This document shows, piece by piece, positions 20,791 through 29,208 of a stretch of DNA of 36,221 bases (its first letter is position 1; each line of letters begins with the position of its first letter). Origin of the DNA: a virus; IMG/VR virus record IMGVR_UViG_3300034407_002785, positions 1 to 36,221 of that record; one strand, given 5' to 3'. A program made the position numbers and the translations under genes. The notes under the pieces were generated by a model that was given only the letters and a program-made list of their open reading frames with translations, was not told where the DNA came from and did no database searches.

Positions 20791-21268
20791 AAGTGTAAAA
20801 GATAGAGAATATCTTAAGTTCATCGAATCCCCTACTAGACCTGAAGAGACAGCGATAGAAGTACTTGTTGGTAACGCTGATCCTATAGAAGTGTCTGTTA
20901 CTAACGGTGCATCAAAAGAAGGTAAAACATCAGCCGCTGGCGAGGTGTTGAGTGCAGTTAAGGCGATTTACTCGAACGGCACAAACATCTTTCTAGGTGA
21001 CGCTAGCGAAGACTTCCAACACGCAAGCATAGTGGGAATAAGTATAACGGCGGGTGGCATTGGCGAAGAGGTTAGATACCTTTTGTCTGGTTGTCTATTC
21101 GATTCGTCTTTCTCATTCACTGACGGCGAGCCAGTTTATTTAGCAGAAAATGGAAACATAACGCAAAACGATCCAGTGGGCTCGGGGTATATCTATAGAG
21201 TATTAATAGGGTATGCAACTGGGACAAATGGTCTTAACATTAATATACAAGAACCAATAATAATATAA
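20777..21268 (+). CDS. Capsid decoration / head-fibre-like protein (GTG start)
   Basis: This 163-aa protein starts at GTG 20777 behind AAGGAG at 6 bases and overlaps the preceding gene by 14 bp. It is almost all beta, with repeated Gly/Asn turns. The C-terminal module (FTDGEPVYLAENGNITQNDP, then YRVLIGYATG) resembles the end of the next gene's product, so both may display the same beta domain on the capsid surface. Decoration protein is an inference from position and fold. Confidence 0.68.
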   Translation: MAIPKSVKDREYLKFIESPTRPEETAIEVLVGNADPIEVSVTNGASKEGKTSAAGEVLSAVKAIYSNGTNIFLGDASEDFQHASIVGISITAGGIGEEVRYLLSGCLFDSSFSFTDGEPVYLAENGNITQNDPVGSGYIYRVLIGYATGTNGLNINIQEPIII

Positions 21269-21286
21269 CTAACAAGGGAAACAAAA

Positions 21287-21796
21287 ATGGCTAACGATGG
21301 CACATTCATTAACTTAGAAGCAGGTAAGCAAAAACGTAACGAAGCATTGGAAGTAAGTGCTGGTGCGGGTGATGCGGGTAAAATGATCAAGACAGACAGT
21401 ACAGGTAGAATTGATAACTCGTTACTACCAGTCGGTATTGGTGCAGACACTCAAGACGTAGTTTCTTTTGAAGATCTTGTTGCGGGTGACTTCGTTAATA
21501 TCTTTGACGATGGTGGCACACCTTCAGTTAGGAAAGCGGATGCAACCAACGGTAGAGATGCTAACGGATTTGTTTTATCAGGTGTAACAGCTCCAGCATT
21601 AGCGACTGTCTATTTTGAAGGAACAAATACTCAGCTTTCAGGTATGACTCCAGGTGCGAGACAGTATTTAAATACATCGGGCGGGATTACAGAGACTCCA
21701 AAAACTGCATCGGGTGAGCTTCATCAATATCTAGGTAAATCTTCAAGTGCTACAACGCTAAATGTTGAGCTAGATGATTGCATTGTTCTGGGATAA
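21287..21796 (+). CDS. Capsid decoration / head-fibre-like protein
   Basis: The 169-aa protein has EVSAGAGDAGKMIKTDSTGR and IDNSLLPVGIG, phrases frequent in phage head fibres and short tail fibres where they form a triple-stranded neck. A C-terminal beta module (YLNTSGGITETPKT, then LHQYLGKSSSATTL) follows and is similar in layout to that of the upstream protein. AAGGG precedes the ATG. It probably trimerises on the capsid surface. Confidence 0.7.
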   Translation: MANDGTFINLEAGKQKRNEALEVSAGAGDAGKMIKTDSTGRIDNSLLPVGIGADTQDVVSFEDLVAGDFVNIFDDGGTPSVRKADATNGRDANGFVLSGVTAPALATVYFEGTNTQLSGMTPGARQYLNTSGGITETPKTASGELHQYLGKSSSATTLNVELDDCIVLG

Positions 21797-21799
21797 TAG

Positions 21800-21964
21800 A
21801 TGGCAAATGTATCAGTAATCCTTCTTAAGGACGGCAAAAGAGTAACTATTCAAGTAGATGAAGACGTGCTCAACGGGCTTATAGCAAACCTTGAGGGGGG
21901 TGCTTCTGATACTATTTATTTATCAACTCAATGTATAGATGGTGGAGGTTCAAGTGGCAGTTAA
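21800..21964 (+). CDS. 54-aa structural-region micro-protein
   Basis: ATG 21800 follows the previous stop by three bases, and the frame runs 54 codons (MANVSVILLKDGKRVTIQVD, then EDVLNGLIANLEGG), overlapping the fibre gene by 11 bp. Its 3' end GGTGGAGGTTCAAG supplies the fibre's ribosome site. The short beta hairpin and helix are not recognised. Tight packing between two genes supports it. Confidence 0.6.
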   Translation: MANVSVILLKDGKRVTIQVDEDVLNGLIANLEGGASDTIYLSTQCIDGGGSSGS

Positions 21965-23888
21965 AATCCAATTCAGAAGAGACTTAGCGACCAATTGGAC
22001 TTCCGATAATCCTATCCTAGCTGATGGCGAGCCAGGTTGGGAAACAGATACCGACCAAATAAAGATAGGCGACGGAGTTACAGACTGGAACTCGCTAGGT
22101 TATGAATTTGGCGGGATAACATCTCACTCTCTACTATCCGGGCTTAGTGATGATGATCATGTTCAGTATTTAAATGAGACAAGACATGATTCATTACCAT
22201 CAGATAATCCCCACAATGTAAACAAGGGTCAAGTCGGGCTAGGCTCAGTAGATAACACTTCTGATGATGACAAGCCAGTATCATTGGCAACGCAAGCGGC
22301 TTTAGATTTAAAGTATGCTGCTTCTAATCCAAATGGATATGAAACTCCTGTACAATTAAATGCCAGAGATACAGTTAATAGGGATAGAGCCAACCATACA
22401 GGTACTCAACTTGCAGCAACTATTTCTGATCTAAGTTCAGCGATAGCAGCAAGCGAAACAGTCACCACTCTAGGGTTAGCTGGAAATATCTTAACTTACG
22501 TTGATGAAGACGGGACTACATTTAATTTCGATCTCTCAATTTATTTAGATGATACAAACCTAGCCAGATTAGTTTCTGGAACGCTCGATAGTGGAACAGG
22601 GATTGTAACCTTCACTAGAGATGACTCAACAACTTTCACTATTAATATGAGTTCTCTGCTTGATAATCAAGTGGCGAGTGAAGTACCTCTAACACCTTCA
22701 GGAAACTTGACAAGTACTGATGTGCAAGCAGGACTTGAAGAACACCAAATTGATATTGATAACATTAACACTGCTCAAGGTATTCAAGACACGAGTATAA
22801 GTAATAACGCCAGTGCGATCACCACTATTCAAGGCGAACAAACTACACAAGATATAAATATAAGCGATAACGCGTCAGCTATAATCACACTACAAGGTGA
22901 ACAAACAACACAGAATACAAACATATCTAACAACGCTAGTGCTATCACCACTATACAGGGTGAACAGACTACTCAAAATAACAATATAATTACGCTTCAA
23001 AATCAACAGACAACTCAAGATAATGCTATAGCTTTAAACACATCCAAAGTTAGTGCTGATGGTTCTATTGGAACTCATTCTGATGTTGATATTTCAGGTG
23101 TTGCATTAGGTTCTCAACTCGAATGGAATGGTTCCCAATTTATTCCTGCTTCTATTGATAATGGATTTACGATCTTTCCAATATGGGCGGAAGAAAGTGG
23201 CGGGCTATCAAACAACAACCGTCAATGGTCTTTTGGTAACGGTGCCACGGGAGCAATAAACATTACTATGGCATTCGATTGTGAAGTATTCGCGATGACT
23301 TTTGATGCTGAAAATAGTGGAACTTCTGTATCTATAAATCTTATGAGAGAAAATGGTTCCGTAACTACTCAGCTTTTTACAGGGGCTTCAGGTGTTGCAA
23401 ACTTTACAGCAATACCCTTTACGGCAGGGCAAAGACTGGGATTCCAAACGAATACCGAGACTGGCGCATATTCTGATGCCAGGGTTTGTGCTTGGGTAAG
23501 AGTCAAGTCTACAGCGGTTTTCCCTACACCAGATAGAATGGTTGTTTCAAACTCTGCCGTAGCATTCACATCAACAACATTTACTACGATACCAAGTTTG
23601 TCTACCACGGTTACTATAAGCGACACAGGTGTTATTGATGGTACTCTTATATACTCGGCGGCTAGAAGTGGCGCTGCTAACGCTGAAACAGAGTTCAGAG
23701 TAGTTATTGGTGGAGTTAATGGACTATCATTTAGTGACACCTTATCAACATTTAATGATACTGGTGGGGCTTCATTTTTCAGAACGGGGCTTCCTGCAGG
23801 AACATACACTGTATTAGCAGAAGCGCTAACCTCGGAACCTATACTAATAGCATCCTGCCAACTAACTGCTGTGGGGGTTGAGTCATGA
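21954..23888 (+). CDS. Fibre / receptor-binding protein with trimeric coiled-coil repeats
   Basis: This gene encodes 644 aa, started at GTG 21954 because GGAGG lies five bases ahead; an ATG five codons upstream has a worse site. The N-terminal AVKIQFRRDLATNWTSDNP and IKIGDGVTDWNSLGY are the particle-attachment domain seen in many phage fibres (like the N-terminus of the major tropism determinant family). A DSDDHVQYLNETRHDSL-type linker follows, then three 21-residue coiled-coil repeats (about 282-344). The C-terminal 230 residues are beta-rich tip domains with a jelly-roll look (from about FTIFPIWAEESGG). It is likely a host-recognition fibre, on head or tail. Confidence 0.82.
   Translation: MAVKIQFRRDLATNWTSDNPILADGEPGWETDTDQIKIGDGVTDWNSLGYEFGGITSHSLLSGLSDDDHVQYLNETRHDSLPSDNPHNVNKGQVGLGSVDNTSDDDKPVSLATQAALDLKYAASNPNGYETPVQLNARDTVNRDRANHTGTQLAATISDLSSAIAASETVTTLGLAGNILTYVDEDGTTFNFDLSIYLDDTNLARLVSGTLDSGTGIVTFTRDDSTTFTINMSSLLDNQVASEVPLTPSGNLTSTDVQAGLEEHQIDIDNINTAQGIQDTSISNNASAITTIQGEQTTQDINISDNASAIITLQGEQTTQNTNISNNASAITTIQGEQTTQNNNIITLQNQQTTQDNAIALNTSKVSADGSIGTHSDVDISGVALGSQLEWNGSQFIPASIDNGFTIFPIWAEESGGLSNNNRQWSFGNGATGAINITMAFDCEVFAMTFDAENSGTSVSINLMRENGSVTTQLFTGASGVANFTAIPFTAGQRLGFQTNTETGAYSDARVCAWVRVKSTAVFPTPDRMVVSNSAVAFTSTTFTTIPSLSTTVTISDTGVIDGTLIYSAARSGAANAETEFRVVIGGVNGLSFSDTLSTFNDTGGASFFRTGLPAGTYTVLAEALTSEPILIASCQLTAVGVES
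22797..22985 (+). repeat. Three 63-bp (21-residue) coiled-coil repeats in the fibre gene
   Basis: Units at 22797-22859, 22860-22922 and 22923-22985 encode versions of ISNNASAITTIQGEQTTQ plus three residues. A partial fourth follows (ITLQNQQTTQ). Twenty-one residues equal three heptads, so each unit extends a trimeric coil. Codons differ widely between units although the residues match. Confidence 0.85.
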
Positions 23889-24712
23889 ATGAACTTGTGT
23901 TTTATAAAGAAGAGTTTAACCTTAATCTTTTTATTGAAGAATTAAAAAGCGCCGATGCCGCATTAAAGGCAAAAGTGGCAGGTGTTAAGGAATTGCTACC
24001 TAGACTAGTAGTTTATCTATCAGCGCCATTAACGACTAATGAAAATACCTTACTGACTCAAGTAATAGCTAACCATACGGCGAGTGAATACACATACCCC
24101 GCTGTTTTAGACTTAGCGGATAAGGAATTTCTATCTAGACCTCTTGGCAAAATAGATTTTACCAAACATCTAAAAGAGGGCATTGTTCTAACAAAGAGTT
24201 TAGTCAAAGCCCCCAATGGTAGACCTCTATACGCAGAGTATACATACCTAGACCAAAAGATAGCCAAAATAGACTGGACATTCATAGACGCTCCTGGCGG
24301 CTTATATGCAAAAAAAGAGCTGTACTTATCTTATTACTCCACAGACGGTACTGAAGGGCACAGATATTTAATAAAAAGTGTATCTATAGATTTTACTATC
24401 CCTAATCAACTTGCAGAATCGATAGACGAGAGAATAACGGCTCGAAAGTCTATTGTAAGTGAAGTCAAGGCTGTCTGTTCTGGGGCTATACAATACAACC
24501 TACAGCTATCCCTAGAGGACGTGGTTAGAAAAATACAACCTTTCTGGAATGCGACTAGAGAAGATAGAGCTAATTTTATTGAACTGGCTGCACATGATTG
24601 GATGTCGGTAATACTGTCTATGACAGATGAAGACTATGACTGGCTAGGAATCACACTTCCTGGTCAAACTATTACTTGTCAGCAATATATGCTGTACAGA
24701 CTGGGGTATTGA
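23885..24712 (+). CDS. Structural-region protein of unknown function
   Basis: This 275-aa protein overlaps the fibre stop by 4 bp (ATGA). It has a helical N-terminal 60 residues, a mixed middle (KIDWTFIDAPGGLYAKKELY) and a helical C-terminal domain (LSLEDVVRKIQPFWNATRED, then WLGITLPGQTI). Placed directly after a fibre gene, it could be a fibre chaperone or a second adhesion part. I do not recognise the family. Confidence 0.65.
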   Translation: MNELVFYKEEFNLNLFIEELKSADAALKAKVAGVKELLPRLVVYLSAPLTTNENTLLTQVIANHTASEYTYPAVLDLADKEFLSRPLGKIDFTKHLKEGIVLTKSLVKAPNGRPLYAEYTYLDQKIAKIDWTFIDAPGGLYAKKELYLSYYSTDGTEGHRYLIKSVSIDFTIPNQLAESIDERITARKSIVSEVKAVCSGAIQYNLQLSLEDVVRKIQPFWNATREDRANFIELAAHDWMSVILSMTDEDYDWLGITLPGQTITCQQYMLYRLGY

Positions 24713-24954
24713 TGGACGCTACACTTATATTTATAATATCAGCAACACTTATTATAATCGCTTATGACGTTTGGGTTATCGCAACTAAAGGAAAGTACGA
24801 ATCAATCAGCGCTTACGTTATCAGAGGTTCAAAGAAAATGCCTCTTGTGGTTCTCGCCTTTGGCATTCTACTAGGGCACTTGTTCTGGTCAATGGATACG
24901 TTTGACTACCTATCAAGAGACTTACTAATTGAAAGATGCAAGGAATACAGATGA
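24712..24954 (+). CDS. Two-span membrane protein in the structural operon
   Basis: This gene encodes 80 aa from ATG 24712, overlapping the previous stop by one base (TGATG). It has two spans, about 5-22 (LIFIISATLIIIAYDVWVIA) and 43-60 (PLVVLAFGILLGHLFW), with a basic loop (KGKYESISAYVIRGSKK) between. Proteins with the same ISAxxxRxSKKxP...GxLxGHLFW plan occur in many phage structural operons without assigned function. They may be holin-like or aid virion release. The role is uncertain. Confidence 0.7.
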   Translation: MDATLIFIISATLIIIAYDVWVIATKGKYESISAYVIRGSKKMPLVVLAFGILLGHLFWSMDTFDYLSRDLLIERCKEYR

Positions 24955-25634
24955 TATTTATACCCATAACAAATGAAGAGAAAGTACAAGTCGATGACAA
25001 AACGAGAATCGACGCTACTTCAACATACACAACTCCTGATGAAGCGGACATCACGCTTGTTGAGATTGAGCCTGAGGCAGGCGCTGGCTTTATTGACGTT
25101 ACGTCAAGCAGCAAGCTCGACTGGTCATACGTTACAGAAGGCGAGAAAACTATCAGCGTAAGGGTGACAACTGACGGGCTTCCGACAGTTAAAACTTCCA
25201 CTATATTAGTGATAAGTGTAACGGAAGATAAACTGTTCTCAAATGACAAGCAGATCATATCTCTTGAGGTTGACCTTTACAGGTTCCTAAGACCTGGGAG
25301 AGCTACCTTCTTAGACTTCCATAGACTTGCCCAGAAGAAGATAATGGATGACTTAGATCAAAGAGGATTAGTTAATCGAGTCGGTGCGAAGTTAACAAAA
25401 GAAGATATTTATGATGTAGAAGAGATAAGTGATTGGTCCAAGTACCTGGCACTTAGTCTCATCTTTAAAAGCGTTCAATCGGAAGTAGATGATGTCTATG
25501 CGGAGAAGTCTAGAGAAGCTAGACAAGAAGCGGACCGCCAATCTACTCGCGCCTCTATTAGGCTAGACCTTAACCGTGATCAGGTTGCAGACTCAAGACC
25601 TGATCTGAATAGTGGAAGGTTGGTTCGTAGATGA
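24951..25634 (+). CDS. Head-tail adaptor with N-terminal Ig-like domain
   Basis: The 227-aa protein starts at ATG 24951 (AGGA six bases ahead, ATGA overlap). Residues about 12-90 are a beta domain of Ig/PKD type (DKTRIDATSTYTTPDEADIT to ISVRVTTDG). Residues about 105-190 are helical (VDLYRFLRPGRATFLDFHRL, then YLALSLIFKSVQSEVDD), the look of gp6/gp15-type head-tail adaptors that sit below the portal. The C-terminal 30 residues are charged and disordered. The Ig-like addition is unusual for an adaptor. Confidence 0.65.
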   Translation: MIFIPITNEEKVQVDDKTRIDATSTYTTPDEADITLVEIEPEAGAGFIDVTSSSKLDWSYVTEGEKTISVRVTTDGLPTVKTSTILVISVTEDKLFSNDKQIISLEVDLYRFLRPGRATFLDFHRLAQKKIMDDLDQRGLVNRVGAKLTKEDIYDVEEISDWSKYLALSLIFKSVQSEVDDVYAEKSREARQEADRQSTRASIRLDLNRDQVADSRPDLNSGRLVRR

Positions 25635-26059
25635 TAAGTGAAATAAGATCATATATTAAAACTCAGATCAAGGTCTGCAATCCAGACTACAAAGAGATCA
25701 GGGACCCTTTTGCAAGTGACGACATAGTCCTGTCGCAAATAGATAACCACTATAAGCTCGTCATAGGAGGAGATTCTCCTTTCCTGGATGGGAACTATTA
25801 CGGAGACGTTATAGATTGCACCTTGGAGCTATATGCCAAAGCAGCATATGATGAGATAGAAACGCATGACGCGCTGTATGACTTGGCTCTTAACGTTAAA
25901 AATGAGATCATAAATCCAGTGATAGTAAAGAACTCAGATCATTTTTCAGACATAGAGTTTATAACTTTACAGCCTGAGGCATTGATAAGTAACGATAAAG
26001 TATTTAAACTAGTATTAACATTTCAAGTTCGAAGGGATTTCGACTATAGGAGCCAATGA
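25631..26059 (+). CDS. Tail terminator (tail completion) protein
   Basis: This 142-aa alpha/beta protein opens with a helix (EIRSYIKTQIK), has DNHYKLVIGG and DCTLELYAKA strands and ends with LVLTFQVRRDFDY, matching the general plan of siphovirus tail-terminator proteins (gpU-like) that cap the tube. It stands between the head-tail adaptor and the tail tube gene, its usual place, and overlaps both neighbours by 4 bp. Confidence 0.7.
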   Translation: MISEIRSYIKTQIKVCNPDYKEIRDPFASDDIVLSQIDNHYKLVIGGDSPFLDGNYYGDVIDCTLELYAKAAYDEIETHDALYDLALNVKNEIINPVIVKNSDHFSDIEFITLQPEALISNDKVFKLVLTFQVRRDFDYRSQ

Positions 26060-26967
26060 TGGGATCATCAACAAAGCGTATTGACGCACAATTAGAAGCA
26101 GCGACAGCTAGATGGGGTCGCGCAGGATGTAGGACAATAGAAACAGTAGCCGACTCATCAGGTAGTTTGGACAACACTTATTTCGACCTTAACGTTATCG
26201 GTGCTGATTTTGAAGAGATTCAATACTACGTATATAACGGAACAGATCCATCAATTGCAGGTAAGACAGGTATAGTGTGGATAAACAGCACAGATGATAC
26301 TGCTGTTGAAGTTGCAGGAAAGATCAAGACTGCAATCGAAAACGCTGACATCCTTATAGAGGTTTCTCTTGTTGGAAGCGTTTTAACTCTAGAAAACAGA
26401 GCTCAAGGAGCTATAACAGTAGAAGCCGACAGCGGTTCTACAGGGTTTACGTTTGAAACACTAATAGAGGGGTTAAGCGTAGAATTAGGTGCAACTTCGG
26501 GCGCATTAGAGCTAACAAGCTCAACGGAAGTGGTTGATATCACGTCAAATCAGACTGGTAGCATCATCGGATCGCAAATTTACGTAGGAAGTACAGTTGA
26601 GATCTCAATGAGCCTTATCGAAGTTAATAAAGCTAGATATGACGTTCTCGTTGGAGAAGTAACAGGTGACTCGGTAACTCCAGTAGGTGGGACTAAGGTT
26701 ACAGGTTACGGTGAATCAAGATTGTTTCAATCGCTTGACGATTTAGGGGGTCAACTTATCCTTCACCCGATCAGGTTAGACGTTTCAGACAAATCAAGTG
26801 ACGTAGTCTTTTGGAAGTCTGCTCCTAAGCCAGAAAGCCTTAACTTTGACGGTACAGCGCCTCAAGAATTGGCAGTTACCTTTACAGCGTATTTAGATGG
26901 TGCTTATAATAAGGCAATCAATCTTTATACTCGTGGCGACTGGTCACAGAAAGGACTTAGAGCTTAA
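26056..26967 (+). CDS. Major tail tube protein with inserted beta domain
   Basis: This 303-aa protein lies just before the chaperones. Its two ends (KRIDAQLEAATARWGRAG, and from VEISMSLIEVNKARYDVLVG to ELAVTFTAYLDG) resemble a tube-protein fold, with the typical C-terminal FTAY strand and DWSQKGL end. Between about residues 30 and 140 lies an extra domain (GTYFDLN-like start, YYVYNGTDPSIAGKTGI, DTAVEVAGKIKTAIE) of a type seen in many phage virion proteins. The insertion probably projects from the tail surface. AGGAG precedes ATGATG, so the start may be one codon later. Confidence 0.78.
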   Translation: MMGSSTKRIDAQLEAATARWGRAGCRTIETVADSSGSLDNTYFDLNVIGADFEEIQYYVYNGTDPSIAGKTGIVWINSTDDTAVEVAGKIKTAIENADILIEVSLVGSVLTLENRAQGAITVEADSGSTGFTFETLIEGLSVELGATSGALELTSSTEVVDITSNQTGSIIGSQIYVGSTVEISMSLIEVNKARYDVLVGEVTGDSVTPVGGTKVTGYGESRLFQSLDDLGGQLILHPIRLDVSDKSSDVVFWKSAPKPESLNFDGTAPQELAVTFTAYLDGAYNKAINLYTRGDWSQKGLRA

Positions 26968-27197
26968 TGGAACTAACTACCAGAAAGTTTAACTTAAAAT
27001 TAGATGGTGTAGCTTACGAGTTAAGCTACCCAACTATCTCACGTATTAAATCACTAGACCCTAAAGATATCGGCATTACTGAGGTTTGCGATCTTGTCGA
27101 GTCTTGTGGTTTACCTCGTGAGATTATAGAAAACCTACAAGCCGATCATCTCAACATGATAGTTGAGGGGCTTATGGGAAAGAACAAAAAGAGTTAG
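26967..27197 (+). CDS. Tail assembly chaperone, zero-frame product (lambda gpG-like)
   Basis: The 76-aa protein (MELTTRKFNLKLDGVAYELS) is in the canonical place between tail tube and tape measure and overlaps the tube stop by one base (TAATG). Near its end the mRNA holds GGGAAAG (27176-27182), a -1 slippery heptamer, so a fraction of ribosomes make a longer fusion. It should coat the tape measure during tail assembly and not appear in the virion. Confidence 0.85.
   Translation: MELTTRKFNLKLDGVAYELSYPTISRIKSLDPKDIGITEVCDLVESCGLPREIIENLQADHLNMIVEGLMGKNKKS
27176..27182 (+). promoter_or_regulatory. -1 ribosomal frameshift site GGGAAAG
   Basis: In the zero frame the heptamer reads G GGA AAG. After a one-base slip both tRNAs re-pair as GGG AAA. 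It is the same heptamer as in lambda G/T, five codons before the zero-frame stop, and the -1 frame is open from there for 97 codons to the tape-measure start. Confidence 0.85.
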
Positions 27198-27475
27198 GTA
27201 ACTTTGATCTAAGTATCTATAAGGTAGTTAGATTCTTTGGCTTAACTCTAGATGATACTCTAGGGCTAACTTGTGACACCTTCAAGGATATGCAGTTAGC
27301 CATAGAAGTACTAGAGTCTAGGGAAACGCTCATGAAGTTGAAGGTAATGGATTACCCGAATATGAAGTCTGAAGATAGAGCGAGCCTCCATAGAGATCTC
27401 TATAAAAAAGCATTTCCAGGTAAGGAGAAGGTTCATTCCTTTGACGACTTAGAAAGTGTACTGGGGCTTAAATGA
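27182..27475 (+). CDS. Frameshift extension of tail assembly chaperone (gpT-like domain)
   Basis: This is the -1 frame portion of a 169-aa fusion, join(26967..27182,27182..27475). It adds 97 residues beginning EQKELGNFDLSIYKVVRFF and ending SFDDLESVLGLK. It has no good independent start; the first ATG, at 27290, lacks a ribosome site and would discard a conserved-looking helical segment. Its stop overlaps the tape-measure start (ATGA). The extension is expected to link tape measure and tail tube subunits during assembly. Confidence 0.82.
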   Translation, partial: EQKELGNFDLSIYKVVRFFGLTLDDTLGLTCDTFKDMQLAIEVLESRETLMKLKVMDYPNMKSEDRASLHRDLYKKAFPGKEKVHSFDDLESVLGLK

Positions 27476-29208
27476 CAGCTAAGATAGAAGTCGATTTAGA
27501 ACTAGAAACCAAGGACGCGGCGAAAGACGCGAAAAAAGATCTAGGTAAAGCGGGTAAAGAATCCGGTGAAGCTTTCTCGGAAGGCTTCTCATCTAGATTG
27601 GGGAAGGTCGCCGCTGCTATCGCTGGTGTACTTGCAGTATCTAAAGGTATAGAGCTTTTCAAAAACTCGGTAAGTGCTTCGGCTATACAGGAAAGCGCGG
27701 TAAATGCCCTTAACACTCAACTCGCAATAACAGGTCAATTCACACAAGCTGTAAGTAACGATCTTCAAAACTTCGCAAGTGAATTACAAAAGACATCTCA
27801 ATTTGGAGATGAAGCAGTTATCTCTCAGCTCGCCTTTGCCCAGGCAATGGGTGCGAGTGCAGAACAATCAAAAGAAGTAGTAAGCGCCGCCGCCGACTTA
27901 GCAGCGTCACTTAATATAGATCTAAACGCAGCAACAAGAAACGTTGCTAAAACCTTAGGCGGTTATGCTGGAGAGCTAGGTGAAGTTATCCCTGCTCTAA
28001 AAAACTTAACGACCGAACAGCTCCAAGCTGGGGAGGGTGTTAAGTTATTAGCAAAACAATTCGAAGGCGCAGCAAGTGGTAGAATAGTAACTTATTCAGG
28101 TGCTATAGAACAACTTAAGAATGCCTACGGGGATTACGATGAAGTGACAGGGAACATAATAACCCGAAGCCCTTCATTGATCGCCGCTATAAGTACAACG
28201 ACAAAAGTATTAGCGCAGATTACCGATAAACTTAAGATAAGTACAGGTGGAGCAGACCCTTTCAAACCTATTCTCCTTGGCGCTATAACAGTCGCAAGAT
28301 TCATAAACAGATCTCTTATTCCTCAATTTAGAATACTGTCGGGGGTTATCCAAACAGTATTCGGGGCGGGGAAGGTTGCCGTCAAAGCATTTTTTCAGAT
28401 AATAACTGAGGGCTTTGGCTTTATTGGCGATATACTTAACAAGCTTGGGATCGCTGAAAAGTTCGCAGCAACGTTAAAGTTAGACAGGAAAGAAGGTAGA
28501 GAATCTTTAAAACAGGACATTGATGCTATCTTTTCAGACCTCATATCACCGGAAGATACTGAAAAGTTCACTTCTAGCGTTGACGGGATATTAGATCAAT
28601 ATGAGAAGGCTATTAACAAGGCTAAAGAGTTTCAGGTAGCAAATAAGAAAGCGTTTGGAGATACGGGTAAAAGTGTCGATAAGTCAGCGCAAGCAATAGG
28701 TAAAAGCTTAAACCAAACTCTAGGTAACGGGGTGGCTAATGGTATTCAAACTATAACAACCGCACTAGCAAATGGAGACAATGCCTTTAAAGCATTTGGA
28801 GCAGCAGTAGTCACTCTCGTAGGAGACTTAGCTATTCAAATGGGGAAGATCTTTGTTGCAACAGGTATTGCTCAATTATCCCTTTTCAGTTCTCCAGGTG
28901 CAAGTATCTTAGCAGGTGCCGCGCTGATCGCAGCAGGTACATTAGCTAAATCTATCTTTGGTGGAGGCGGTGGAGGCGCAAGTAGTGCGGCGGGGATACC
29001 TGGAGGCATTGAGAACAATGTCGCAGGTGACGCAGGTGGAGATCAAATCTTCCAGCCGACTGAAGAAAGAGAAGAAGCTTCGACAAGGGTATCAGTAAAC
29101 ATCCAAGGAGATGTTCTTGACTCAGATGAGACAGGTTTACGTATTGCAAAGATATTAGAGAACGCTTCACTTAATGAGAACGTTAGAATCGTTGGAGCCT
29201 TCGCATGA
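27472..29208 (+). CDS. Tail tape measure protein
   Basis: This 578-aa, alanine-rich, largely helical protein has a hydrophobic segment near 44-62 (VAAAIAGVLAVSKGIELF), another at about 265-300, and a long one in the C-terminal third (AAVVTLVGDLAIQMGKIFVA, then ASILAGAALIAAGTLAKSIF) before a glycine run. It is the shortest class of siphovirus tape measures; at about 0.15 nm per residue the tail would be near 87 nm. No peptidoglycan-hydrolase motif is evident in it, so wall penetration may depend on other tail parts. Confidence 0.92.
   Translation: MTAKIEVDLELETKDAAKDAKKDLGKAGKESGEAFSEGFSSRLGKVAAAIAGVLAVSKGIELFKNSVSASAIQESAVNALNTQLAITGQFTQAVSNDLQNFASELQKTSQFGDEAVISQLAFAQAMGASAEQSKEVVSAAADLAASLNIDLNAATRNVAKTLGGYAGELGEVIPALKNLTTEQLQAGEGVKLLAKQFEGAASGRIVTYSGAIEQLKNAYGDYDEVTGNIITRSPSLIAAISTTTKVLAQITDKLKISTGGADPFKPILLGAITVARFINRSLIPQFRILSGVIQTVFGAGKVAVKAFFQIITEGFGFIGDILNKLGIAEKFAATLKLDRKEGRESLKQDIDAIFSDLISPEDTEKFTSSVDGILDQYEKAINKAKEFQVANKKAFGDTGKSVDKSAQAIGKSLNQTLGNGVANGIQTITTALANGDNAFKAFGAAVVTLVGDLAIQMGKIFVATGIAQLSLFSSPGASILAGAALIAAGTLAKSIFGGGGGGASSAAGIPGGIENNVAGDAGGDQIFQPTEEREEASTRVSVNIQGDVLDSDETGLRIAKILENASLNENVRIVGAFA

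Noticed and set aside
22797-23040. CRISPR-like array in repeated DNA
   Set aside because: The units are contiguous, coding, with no spacers, and repeat at protein rather than DNA level.
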